This document shows, in pieces, positions 1 through 6,186 of a DNA stretch of 8,667 bases. The position numbers and the translations under genes are program-made. The stretch lies in NCBI GenBank assembly GCA_022567015.1, contig JADFHR010000138.1, positions 1 through 8,667 on the forward strand. Reading direction: 5' to 3'. The notes under the pieces were generated by a model. That model worked only from the letters and a program-made list of their open reading frames with translations. It had not been told where the DNA came from and searched no databases. Position 1 is the first letter of the stretch. Every line of letters starts with the position of its first letter. The stretch comes from Pseudomonadota bacterium (GTDB lineage: Bacteria; Pseudomonadota; Alphaproteobacteria; Rhodospirillales; 2-02-FULL-58-16).

Positions 1-271
1 GATAGGGCTCGTCGCGCCAGCCGGTGATGGCGCCCTGCCCGGCCAGCCGCCGCAGAACCCCGTCCACGGCCTCGGTCCTCGCGTCGAAACCGTCGATGCC
101 GTCGGCCAGGTCGACGGCCCCGTCCGACACCCGGAAGACATCGGGGAATTGGCGCAGGGTCTGGGCGAAACCGGCGGCCACCAGGCCGACCTCGGCCCCA
201 TCCACCCGGAACGGCCGGTAGCGGGACGGATCGAAGACGCGGCACTCGGCGACTCGGTCGAGAAAACTCAC
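1..271 (-). CDS. NUDIX hydrolase with N-terminal DUF4743 domain (5' part, truncated by window edge)
   Basis: Reading the minus strand from a GTG at 271-269 gives 90 uninterrupted codons to the window edge. The protein starts VSFLDRVAECRVFDP, continues through YRPFRVDGAEVGLVAAGF, and reaches GWRDEPY. This matches my knowledge of the DUF4743 region that precedes the NUDIX domain in thiamine-pyrophosphokinase-associated NUDIX proteins; the NUDIX box itself would lie beyond the window. Such enzymes hydrolyse nucleoside-diphosphate-linked compounds; the substrate cannot be read from this fragment. The GTG start is supported by a GGAGGA ribosome binding site five bases upstream. A short upstream frame beginning with ATG at 297 stops at TGA 270-268, overlapping the start as GTGA, an arrangement typical of translational coupling. 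The gene is divergent from the TPR gene, with a hairpin-rich repeat between them. Family call fairly sure, function open. Confidence 0.8.
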   Translation of the reverse strand, partial: MSFLDRVAECRVFDPSRYRPFRVDGAEVGLVAAGFAQTLRQFPDVFRVSDGAVDLADGIDGFDARTEAVDGVLRRLAGQGAITGWRDEPY

Positions 272-317
272 CCGCTTCCTCCGTAGCGCCGGACCATGTC
301 CACCCCGAACGGGTGGT

Positions 318-441
318 GGCCGTACGGCCCTGGGGGGCTCCGCCCCCCACGCCCCCGCCAAGGGTAAACCCCTGGACCCCAGTATTCGGGTTCCAAGGGC
401 CGCCGGCCCTTGGTGGGGATCAAAAGGGGCGACGCCCCTTT
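318..441. repeat. Cluster of GC-rich hairpins between divergent genes
   Basis: Consecutive perfect or near-perfect dyads fill this stretch. They are GGCCGTACGGCC at 318-329; TGGGGGGC/GCCCCCCA at 331-349 with a 3-base loop; an imperfect CCAAGGG/CCCCTGG at 358-375; CCAAGGGCC/GGCCCTTGG at 393-413 with loop GCC; and AAAGGGGC/GCCCCTTT at 423-441 with loop GAC. The pattern resembles dispersed intergenic hairpin repeats common in GC-rich alphaproteobacteria (recollection, not searched). It separates two divergent 5' ends, so promoters for both genes must lie in or around it. It could form stable stems in the leader of either transcript. No transposase remnant or obvious target duplication is visible. 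Confidence 0.6.
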
Positions 442-555
442 GGCTTCATGGGTTCACTTTACCATGCAAGATACAGGCGCGGCCTTGTCATCGCCGCGGC
501 CCTGTGCCAGCTTTTGCCCGCATTCGCCGTTGCCGGGCGCCTGCCTGCGCACGAT

Positions 556-2166
556 ATGCAGGGTATCGCCACCAAGGCGGAGCCCGCCGTCCACGGGCCT
601 AGAACCGGAGCGATCACCATCGAAGACACCGTCCACGAGGCGACACGGCTGCTCCAGGCCGGGGCGTTGGACGACGCCGAGGCCTTGTGCCGCGACACCC
701 TGGCCGCGCGCGGCGATGATGCCGGGCTCCTTCACGTCCTGGGACTGGTTTTCGCCCAGGGCGGGAAGGGAGGAGAGGCGGCGGACGCCATCGAAAAAAG
801 CCTGGCGCTGGACGGAGCCAACGCCGATGCGCACTACAATCTGGGCGTCGTGCTGGAGGGCCTCGACCGCCGCGACGACGCCATCGCCGCCTGGCGGCGG
901 GCGGCCGCGATCAGGCCCGGGTACCGGGCGGCGTCGGGAAACCTGGGATTGGCGTTGACCAAGGCGGGCCGGTTCGAAGACGCCCTCACCGTCTACGAAG
1001 GGGCGCTGCGCCACCACGGGGAAGACGCCGACCTCCTGTTCTGGGCGGGCAATGCGCTCAGCGCCTTGCGCCGGGGCGAAAAAGCCCGGACGTACTACGG
1101 GAAGGCGACGCGGGGGCGCCCGGATTTCGTCGAGGCATGGCATTTCCTGGGCCTGGCGGCGCGGGACGCCGGCGACGCCGAAGACGCCGTCCGCTGCCAG
1201 GAGAGGGCGATCGCGTTACGCCCCGACTTCGCCGACGCCCATTTCGAGCGCGCCCAGGCCCTGCTCACCATCGGCGACTTCGGGCCGGGTTTCGCCGAAT
1301 ACGAATGGCGGTGGAAGCGCCCGCAGACGCCGCCGCGCACCTTTCGCCAGCCCCCGTGGGGCGATGGGGACCCCGCCGGCAAGAGCATCCTGCTCTATAC
1401 GGAACAGGGCGCCGGAGACGCCATCCAGTTTGTCCGTTACGTGACCCTTGTCGCCGGGCAGGGGGCCACGGTCACCCTGGCCTGCCACGAAAATCTGCTG
1501 AAGGTGTTTGCGGGATGCGAGGGGGTCTCGCGGGTGGTTCCCCTGTTCGACGAACCGTCGGACTTCGATTGCCATGCGCCGTTGATGAGCCTGCCCGGCC
1601 GTTTCGGCACGACCCTGGAAACGATACCCGACCGGGTTCCCTACATCGCGGTTCCGCCCGCCCCCGGCTTGGCGTCCCTGGAGGGCCGTGGAACCACGAT
1701 GAACGTCGGCATCGTGTGGTCGGGCAACCCGCGGCAACCCAACAATTACAACCGCGCCTGCCCGGTCCGGTTGCTGGCGCGCCTGACGGAGATCGACGGC
1801 ACGGCGTTCTTCAGCCTTCAGGTGGGGGAAAAGGCGCACGACCTGGCCGGCGTCGCCGCCGGCGCGGGGATCGTGGATTTGAGCCCGCACCTGGGGGATT
1901 TCGCCGACACGGCGGCGGTCATCGGCCGGCTCGACCTGGTGATCACCGTCGACACGGCGGTCGCCCACCTGGCCGGGGCCTTGGCGCGGCCGGTTTGGGT
2001 CTTGCTGTCCTACGCCGCGGACTGGCGGTGGCTGCGGGACCGCGACGACAGCCCCTGGTACCCGACCATGCGCCTGTTCCGGCAACCGCGTCCGGGAGAC
2101 TGGGAACCGGTCATCGCCGAGGTGAGGGAGGCGCTGGAAGAGTCCTCGAAACCGGGCGGACGGTGA
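556..2166 (+). CDS. Tetratricopeptide-repeat protein with C-terminal GT9-like glycosyltransferase domain
   Basis: From ATG 556 this encodes 536 residues. About seven consecutive 34-residue TPR units fill residues 25-260, for example ADAHYNLGVVLEGLDRRDDA and VEAWHFLGLAARDAGDAEDA. The C-terminal part (about 280-530) has the signatures of glycosyltransferase family 9-like domains fused to TPRs: LLYTEQGAGDAIQFVRY, VGIVWSGNP near residue 381, and DLVITVDTAVAHLAGAL near 464 followed by PVWVLL and DWRWL. Such proteins are thought to be cytoplasmic glycosyltransferases or scaffolds for surface or flagellin glycosylation; no sugar or acceptor can be read here. The start is uncertain. The frame is open from GTG 313, and ATG 448 would add a signal-peptide-like stretch, but the first 135 bases of that frame are hairpin repeat. 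TPR homology begins only near codon 619. No convincing Shine-Dalgarno precedes 448 or 556. It ends 12 bases before the 75-bp palindromic element and converges on gcrA. Confidence 0.85.
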   Translation: MQGIATKAEPAVHGPRTGAITIEDTVHEATRLLQAGALDDAEALCRDTLAARGDDAGLLHVLGLVFAQGGKGGEAADAIEKSLALDGANADAHYNLGVVLEGLDRRDDAIAAWRRAAAIRPGYRAASGNLGLALTKAGRFEDALTVYEGALRHHGEDADLLFWAGNALSALRRGEKARTYYGKATRGRPDFVEAWHFLGLAARDAGDAEDAVRCQERAIALRPDFADAHFERAQALLTIGDFGPGFAEYEWRWKRPQTPPRTFRQPPWGDGDPAGKSILLYTEQGAGDAIQFVRYVTLVAGQGATVTLACHENLLKVFAGCEGVSRVVPLFDEPSDFDCHAPLMSLPGRFGTTLETIPDRVPYIAVPPAPGLASLEGRGTTMNVGIVWSGNPRQPNNYNRACPVRLLARLTEIDGTAFFSLQVGEKAHDLAGVAAGAGIVDLSPHLGDFADTAAVIGRLDLVITVDTAVAHLAGALARPVWVLLSYAADWRWLRDRDDSPWYPTMRLFRQPRPGDWEPVIAEVREALEESSKPGGR

Positions 2167-2178
2167 AAAGCGGGCTCA

Positions 2179-2253
2179 TACCAAGGGGCGCTGATCATGA
2201 CCCGACGAGCCGCCTACGCGATCTCTATGAGTCATGATCAGCGCCCCTTGGTA
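2179..2253. mobile_element. 75-bp palindromic miniature element, copy 1, with TCA target duplication
   Basis: The arms 2179-2201 and 2231-2253 are perfect inverted repeats of 23 bases, beginning TACCAAGGGGCGCTGATC on the left and ending with its complement on the right. They surround a 29-base centre. The element is flanked on both sides by TCA (2176-2178 and 2254-2256), consistent with a 3-bp TNA target duplication. It is 71/75 identical to the copy at 2783-2857, in the same orientation. There is no coding capacity, so if mobile it depends on a transposase elsewhere. A 3-bp TNA duplication is known for some IS5-family subgroups, but the family assignment is inference. It sits between the convergent ends of the TPR gene and gcrA; as RNA it forms a very long stem on either strand, without a following U-run. 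Confidence 0.8.
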
Positions 2254-2616
2254 TCAGGCCGCCCGGGTAACCTTGCGGTCCCGGGTGCTTTTGACGTAGG
2301 CCTGCGCGCAGTGCTCGCCGCAGTAGGGCTTGCCCTCGACCGCCGGCTGGCCGCAGAAGCGGAACGCCTCCGTTCCCGGCTCGCCTTCGGGCCAACTGCA
2401 CATGCCGGCGCCGAGCGCGTCCATTTTGATGATCTTGGCGTCCTTGGGTTTTTTGTGGACGGGCGGGCGGCGTTTCGCCAGCCCCAAACGATGCACCTTA
2501 CCGACAACCGCGTTTTTCGTCACCTGCAGCAACCGCCCGATTTCGCTGGTCGGCAGGCCTTCTTTCCAATAGTCGATGAGCACGCCGATGCGCACAGATG
2601 TCCACTCGTTTGCCAT
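2254..2616 (-). CDS. gcrA: GcrA-family cell cycle regulator
   Basis: The 120-residue protein begins MANEWTSVRIGVLIDYWKEG and continues VTKNAVVGKVHRLGL. This is the N-terminal helix-turn-helix signature of GcrA, which binds sigma70-RNA polymerase and GANTC-containing promoters methylated by CcrM. The C-terminal part has the family's Cys/His-rich block: MCSWPEGEPGTEAFRFCGQP then YCGEHCAQAY, with C73, C88, C99, H102 and C103. Caulobacter GcrA is about 173 residues, so this version is short, with a compact basic linker (about 47-64) and a short tail; it could be a GcrA paralogue. ATG 2616-2614 is chosen because homology starts there and an AAAGAG sequence lies just upstream; the open frame extends to 2757 without similarity. 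The TGA stop (2256-2254) is the target-site duplication of the adjacent 75-bp element. The gene converges on the TPR gene. Confidence 0.88.
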   Translation of the reverse strand: MANEWTSVRIGVLIDYWKEGLPTSEIGRLLQVTKNAVVGKVHRLGLAKRRPPVHKKPKDAKIIKMDALGAGMCSWPEGEPGTEAFRFCGQPAVEGKPYCGEHCAQAYVKSTRDRKVTRAA

Positions 2617-2701
2617 GTCTCTTTTTCCCGGCCCGCGACGGCGCGGCGACGCCCGGCTTCCACGTTCCCGCGCGGGCGATTCCTTAAGATGCCTCGCATG
2701 T

Positions 2702-2739
2702 GGGGGACCAGATTCCCCCTTTGAAGAAGGTTTACTATA
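2702..2739 (-). promoter_or_regulatory. Candidate gcrA promoter box, leader hairpin and GANTC sites
   Basis: On the minus strand TATAGT (2739-2734) is a good -10 candidate; I find no convincing -35 at 17 bp. The transcript would start near 2727 and run about 110 bases to the gcrA ATG. Its first part can form a perfect hairpin GGGGGA/TCCCCC (2702-2707 with 2714-2719). A GANTC site (GATTC, 2711-2715) overlaps the loop and one arm, and a second lies at 2678-2682. GANTC is the CcrM methylation target that GcrA reads in Caulobacter, so autoregulation is possible, but these sites lie downstream of the proposed -10. Confidence 0.35.
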
Positions 2740-2782
2740 TTTGCCGAATATGAGCAAGCCCTACCCAATATCTTGTGGTTAA

Positions 2783-2857
2783 TACCAAGGAGCGTTGATC
2801 ATGACCCGACGAGCCGCCTACCCGATCCCTATGAGTCATGATCAGCGCCCCTTGGTA
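2783..2857. mobile_element. 75-bp palindromic miniature element, copy 2, with TAA target duplication
   Basis: This is the second copy of the element at 2179-2253, in the same orientation, with four substitutions in 75 positions. Two substitutions fall in the left arm, so the 23-base inverted repeats here match at 21 positions. TAA flanks both ends (2780-2782 and 2858-2860), again a TNA trinucleotide and different from the TCA of copy 1, which supports independent insertion over one segmental duplication. It lies upstream of gcrA, about 45 bp beyond the proposed -10, and before the mutase promoter region. At its left border the minus strand reads TTAACCA, close to the CtrA half-site TTAACCAT. 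Confidence 0.8.
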
Positions 2858-2935
2858 TAAATCACCGGCGGCGGGTCCGGGACGGGACCCCTTCGCACCC
2901 GCGGAAATTCTCTCCCGCCCCCGGAATCGCTTGGC

Positions 2936-2941
2936 TATACT
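2936..2941 (+). promoter_or_regulatory. Candidate -10 box for the mutase gene
   Basis: TATACT is a strong -10-like hexamer. No good -35 is visible 16-18 bases upstream, where the sequence is CCC-rich. A GANTC site (GAATC, 2924-2928) lies between the expected -35 and -10 positions. The implied start point near 2948 is at the left edge of the inverted-repeat element that follows, so the transcript would carry the whole element as leader before the mutase Shine-Dalgarno at 3224-3229. Confidence 0.35.
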
Positions 2942-2946
2942 TGCCT

Positions 2947-3211
2947 AGTGGCCTGCATCAGCTAAAGTGCACCCATACGATCGCTTTTCCCGTTTCCTCG
3001 GCAGGAGGGGAGGCGCAGGCGATGCGGGGCCATCGGAAAGCCTTCCCGACGCCCCGAGGGAACGGGAAAAGCGACCCGAAGGGCGGCGTTGCGAGGCTTC
3101 CGGACGTCGTCGCGCGCCGCTTGTGGTGTATGACACCACGGCGCGACGCGCTCCTAGCCGGAAACCTCGCAACGCCGTCGTATGGGTACAATTTAGCTGA
3201 TACAGGCCACT
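2947..3211. mobile_element. Miniature inverted-repeat element with two nested long hairpins
   Basis: Outer inverted repeats 2947-2980 and 3178-3211 match at 31 of 34 positions (AGTGGCCTG...CCCATACGA) and extend outward to 2943 and 3215 as perfect complements. Inside are two further long palindromes. Arm 1 pairs 2981-3001 with 3054-3074 (one mismatch in 21). Arm 2 pairs 3084-3103 with 3158-3177 (one mismatch in 20) and is capped by GTGGTGT/ACACCAC at 3123-3139. A tiny CCC-GAA-GGG lies between the arms. Almost every base can pair, giving a three-way-junction cruciform or RNA. CTAG borders both ends (2945-2948, 3210-3213) and could be a 4-bp target duplication, or the duplication may be just TA. 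No transposase is encoded. It ends 24 bases before the mutase start codon. Confidence 0.8.
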
Positions 3212-3235
3212 AGGCCAGGCAGCGAAGGATGGACG

Positions 3236-5386
3236 ATGGCGAAATCGCGCAAGCGGACCTTGGCCGACTGGAGGCAAGCGGCGCGGGCGGAGATGAAGGG
3301 GGACTCCGCCGGCGAGCGGCTATGGGTGAGTCCCGAGGACATCCCGGTCAAGACCCTCTATACGGCCGAGGATCTGGAGAAACTGGAGCACGTTGACACC
3401 CTGCCCGGGTTCGCGCCGTTCCTGCGCGGGCCGCGGGCGACCATGTACGCCAACCGTCCGTGGACCATCCGCCAGTACGCCGGCTTTTCCACGGCCGAGG
3501 ACTCCAACGCGTTTTACCGGGCGAACCTGGCGGCCGGACAGAAGGGCCTGTCCGTGGCCTTCGACCTGGCCACCCATCGCGGATTCGATTCCGATCACCC
3601 GCGCGTCGTCGGCGACGTCGGCAAGGCGGGTGTCGCCATCGATTCCGTCGAGGACATGAAAATCCTCTTCGACGGCATCCCGCTGGATCGGATGAGCGTT
3701 TCCATGACCATGAGCGGCGCCGTGCTGCCGGTGATGGCCGGCTACATCGTCGCCGCCGAGGAACAGGGGGTGGGCCAGGAAAAGCTGTCGGGGACCATCC
3801 AGAACGACATCCTCAAGGAGTTCATGGTCCGCAACACCTACATCTACCCGCCCGAGCCCAGCATGCGCATCGTCGCCGACATCATCGAGCACACGGCCAA
3901 GCACATGCCCCGGTTCAACTCGGTCTCCATTTCCGGCTACCACATGCACGAGGCCGGAGCCACCGCCGTGCAGGAACTGGCCTTCACCCTTGCCGACGGG
4001 CTGGAGTACGTGCGCGCCGCCCTGGGCAAGGGACTGGACATAGACCGGTTCGCGCCGCGCCTGAGCTTCTTCTTCGCCATCGGCATGAACTTCTTCATGG
4101 AGGTGGCGAAGCTGCGCGCGGCGCGGCTGTTGTGGGCGGAACTCATGCAGCGCTTCGAGCCCAACGATCCGCGGTCTTTGATGTTGCGCACCCACTGCCA
4201 GACCTCGGGCGTGTCGCTGACCGAGAAGGACCCCTATAACAACGTCGTCCGCACCACCATCGAGGCCCTGGCCGCGGTCCTCGGCGGCACCCAGAGCCTG
4301 CATACCAACGCCTTCGACGAGGCCATCGCCCTGCCCACCCCGGCCTCGGCGCGCATCGCGCGCAACACGCAGCTTATCCTCGCCGAGGAGACGGGGATCA
4401 CCAACGTCGTCGACCCCTTAGGGGGCAGTTACTACGTGGAAAGCCTGACCGACGCCCTTGCCGTCAAGGCGCGCGAGCTGATCGCCGAGGTGGAGGACCT
4501 GGGCGGCATGACGAAAGCGGTGGAGGCGGGCATGCCCAAGCTGCGCATCGAGGAGGCGGCGGCGCGCAAGCAGGCGCGCATCGACCGCGGCACGGAAGTG
4601 ATGGTCGGCGTCAACCGCTACCAGCGGGAAGAGGAGGACGAGGTCGATATCCTGGAGGTGGACAACGCCTCCGTCCGCGAAACCCAGGTGGCGCGCCTGA
4701 AGAGGGTCCGCGAGACGCGCGACGGGACCGCGTGCGGCCGGGCCCTGGACGCGTTGAGCGAGGCCGGCGCCTCGGGCGCGGGGAATTTGCTCGAGTTGTC
4801 CATCACCGCGGTGCGGGCGCGGGCCACGGTCGGCGAGGTCTCGGACGCCCTGGCCAAGGTCTTCTCTCGCCACCGCGCCCAGATCCGTTCCATCGCCGGC
4901 GTCTACGGGGCGGCCTCAGCCGGCGACGAGACCTTCGAGGCGGTGCGCCAGCGGATGGAAGCCTTTGTCCGCGAGGAAGGGCGGCGGCCGCGCATCATGG
5001 TGGTCAAGGTCGGCCAGGACGGTCACGACCGCGGCGCCAGGGTCATCGCCACGGCGTTTGCCGATATCGGCTTCGACGTCGACCTGGGGCCCCTGTTCCA
5101 GACCCCCGAAGAGGTCGCCCAGGAAGCCGTCGAGAACGATGTCCACGTCATCGGCGTATCGACCCAGGCCGGGGCCCACAAGACCCTGGTGCCGGCGTTG
5201 ATCCGGGAACTGGCGACCGCCGGCGCCGGCGATATCGCCGTCATCTGCGGCGGCGTCATTCCGGCCAGGGATTACGATTTCCTGTTCAAGGCAGGGGTAT
5301 CCGCCATCTACGGGCCCGGCACCCACATCCCGACGGCCGCCGCCGAGGTGATGGACATCATCCGCAAACGTCGAAAGGCCGCCTGA
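3236..5386 (+). CDS. scpA: Methylmalonyl-CoA mutase (adenosylcobalamin-dependent)
   Basis: The 716-residue protein is full length for the large subunit of methylmalonyl-CoA mutase, which interconverts (R)-methylmalonyl-CoA and succinyl-CoA in the cytoplasm, linking propionyl-CoA metabolism to the TCA cycle. The N-terminal catalytic barrel (about 30-560) contains TMYANRPWTIRQYAGFSTAE, GTIQNDILKEFMVRNTYIYP and SISGYHMHEAGAT. By alignment from memory with the Propionibacterium enzyme, catalytic and substrate residues correspond to Y81, R199 and H236. The C-terminal cobalamin-binding domain (about 585-716) carries KVGQDGHDRG, giving K591, D595 and the cobalt-ligand H597, plus GGVIPARDYDFL. All key residues are present. 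ATG 3236 is chosen because GAAGGA lies six bases upstream. No partner gene (epimerase, MeaB chaperone) is adjacent, so it appears monocistronic. Its leader contains the inverted-repeat element. A hairpin GCCGC-GGAT-GCGGC at 5412-5425 follows the stop but lacks a U-run. Confidence 0.95.
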   Translation: MAKSRKRTLADWRQAARAEMKGDSAGERLWVSPEDIPVKTLYTAEDLEKLEHVDTLPGFAPFLRGPRATMYANRPWTIRQYAGFSTAEDSNAFYRANLAAGQKGLSVAFDLATHRGFDSDHPRVVGDVGKAGVAIDSVEDMKILFDGIPLDRMSVSMTMSGAVLPVMAGYIVAAEEQGVGQEKLSGTIQNDILKEFMVRNTYIYPPEPSMRIVADIIEHTAKHMPRFNSVSISGYHMHEAGATAVQELAFTLADGLEYVRAALGKGLDIDRFAPRLSFFFAIGMNFFMEVAKLRAARLLWAELMQRFEPNDPRSLMLRTHCQTSGVSLTEKDPYNNVVRTTIEALAAVLGGTQSLHTNAFDEAIALPTPASARIARNTQLILAEETGITNVVDPLGGSYYVESLTDALAVKARELIAEVEDLGGMTKAVEAGMPKLRIEEAAARKQARIDRGTEVMVGVNRYQREEEDEVDILEVDNASVRETQVARLKRVRETRDGTACGRALDALSEAGASGAGNLLELSITAVRARATVGEVSDALAKVFSRHRAQIRSIAGVYGAASAGDETFEAVRQRMEAFVREEGRRPRIMVVKVGQDGHDRGARVIATAFADIGFDVDLGPLFQTPEEVAQEAVENDVHVIGVSTQAGAHKTLVPALIRELATAGAGDIAVICGGVIPARDYDFLFKAGVSAIYGPGTHIPTAAAEVMDIIRKRRKAA

Positions 5387-5460
5387 GGCTTCCCCGACAC
5401 GGGCGCCGGCCGCCGCGGATGCGGCGTCGGCCCATGTAGCATCCAAACATGCGCCGACCT

Positions 5461-5487
5461 GACCGGGTAAAGCGGACCGGGTAAAGA
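5461..5487. repeat. Short tandem duplication (period 14)
   Basis: GACCGGGTAAAG occurs at 5461-5472 and again at 5475-5486, separated by CG. It lies in the 224-bp gap between the mutase gene and the first small secreted-protein gene. Otherwise that gap shows only the hairpin at 5412-5425 and no credible gene. Confidence 0.6.
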
Positions 5488-5591
5488 CTCCGGCCCGGAT
5501 ATTTCCTGAAGGCGCCGGTGCAGGGAACCCGAGGGGTTGCCAGTCAACGGCACGCTGGTTTTGAAGAAGGTGCGATGGGACCCGGCCACCG

Positions 5592-5614
5592 CTGAACGCT
5601 TTTTCGGCGTTCAG
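5592..5614 (-). terminator. Stem-loop at the stop codon of the first small secreted-protein gene
   Basis: CTGAACGC (5592-5599) and GCGTTCAG (5607-5614) form a perfect 8-bp stem around a 7-base loop. The TGA stop of the minus-strand gene (5613-5611) is inside the stem. There is no U-run after the stem on the minus strand, so it is at best a processing or Rho-type end. Confidence 0.35.
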
Positions 5615-5916
5615 GTCTTGGCGCCGGCCAGCCGCTTCGGCAGGTTTTCCCAGTTCTCGCCCGCCGCCATCACGCAGGCGACGCCGTTGGGCTGGGTCAG
5701 GATGATGGTGAAGCTGCCCGACGGCGAGGCCAGGACCTCTATCACACTGCCGTTGCTCGCCAGGCCGATGGAAACGGGGGCCTCGGAGTAGGTCTTTTCC
5801 AGGTTGGCGATGACCGTGCGGCGTTCGCCACACATGGCTTGCGCCTGCGCCGGCGGTGAAACAGCGCTCCAGCCGATGAGCAGTGCGCCCGAAATGGCAA
5901 TCACGTATCGCACCAC
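5611..5916 (-). CDS. Small secreted protein of unknown function, paralogue 1
   Basis: The 101-residue product aligns without gaps to the neighbouring gene at 6187-6492 (79 of 101 residues identical by my count). A basic start (VVRY), a hydrophobic stretch AISGALLIGWSAV and an AQA cleavage context near residue 25 indicate a Sec signal peptide. The mature part of about 76 residues keeps two cysteines (C29 in MCGER and C81 in ACVMAAGENW), which could form a disulfide in the periplasm. I recognise the pattern as a recurrent small alphaproteobacterial protein with no assigned function. The start is placed at GTG 5916-5914 by alignment with the ATG of the paralogue. Upstream is only GTTGGGGTC, a weak ribosome binding site, in contrast to the paralogue's good one. 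The open frame extends to ATG 6039, but that extension has no counterpart in the paralogue and would bury the signal peptide. Confidence 0.7.
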   Translation of the reverse strand: MVRYVIAISGALLIGWSAVSPPAQAQAMCGERRTVIANLEKTYSEAPVSIGLASNGSVIEVLASPSGSFTIILTQPNGVACVMAAGENWENLPKRLAGAKT

Positions 5917-6130
5917 GACCCCAACTAAGTACGTTTTTGCGGACAGACGGGCGATGGTGGCACATGCCACAGCCCCCGCACTACGGCTCAGGGGTATAGG
6001 CCGGCCATTCAAAAGCATAGGTAAACCATGCGAAAGCATTACTCGCGTCGAACGGGAGATTTCCGGTGGGACGGTGCGGATCGCGGCCCCATGAGAGATA
6101 CCGCTTCGGCAGGGCGCAGCGGTCCGGCGG

Positions 6131-6150
6131 GCAAGCCCGGAAGGGCTTGC
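6131..6150 (-). terminator. Perfect 8-bp hairpin downstream of the second small secreted-protein gene
   Basis: GCAAGCCC (6131-6138) and GGGCTTGC (6143-6150) pair perfectly around a 4-base loop. It lies 36 bases past the stop of the minus-strand gene that ends at 6187. No U-run follows on either strand, so termination is only a possibility. The rest of the 270-bp gap between the two paralogues shows no other feature beyond a short GTGGCA/TGCCAC dyad near 5957-5970. Confidence 0.4.
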
Positions 6151-6186
6151 GTCAGACGGGAAGTCGGATCGACTCCGCGGCGGCGG

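Noticed and set aside
1137..2237. 366-residue plus-strand frame overlapping the TPR/glycosyltransferase gene
   Set aside because: An Arg/Gly/Pro-rich alternative frame of a gene with TPR and GT9-like motifs.
2197..2724. 175-residue plus-strand frame antisense to gcrA
   Set aside because: gcrA on the opposite strand has clear homology; this frame starts inside the palindromic element and has no motif.
2178..2857. CRISPR-like interpretation of the repeated palindromes
   Set aside because: Only two units about 600 bp apart with a gene between them; no regular spacers and no cas genes.
3320..4303. 327-residue minus-strand frame within the mutase gene
   Set aside because: Antisense shadow of a strongly conserved gene; rich in His, Gly and Gln as expected from reversed codons.
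4916..5965. 349-residue minus-strand frame over the mutase C-terminus and first secreted-protein gene
   Set aside because: Antisense to the cobalamin-binding domain and in a different frame from the secreted protein; no recognisable motif.
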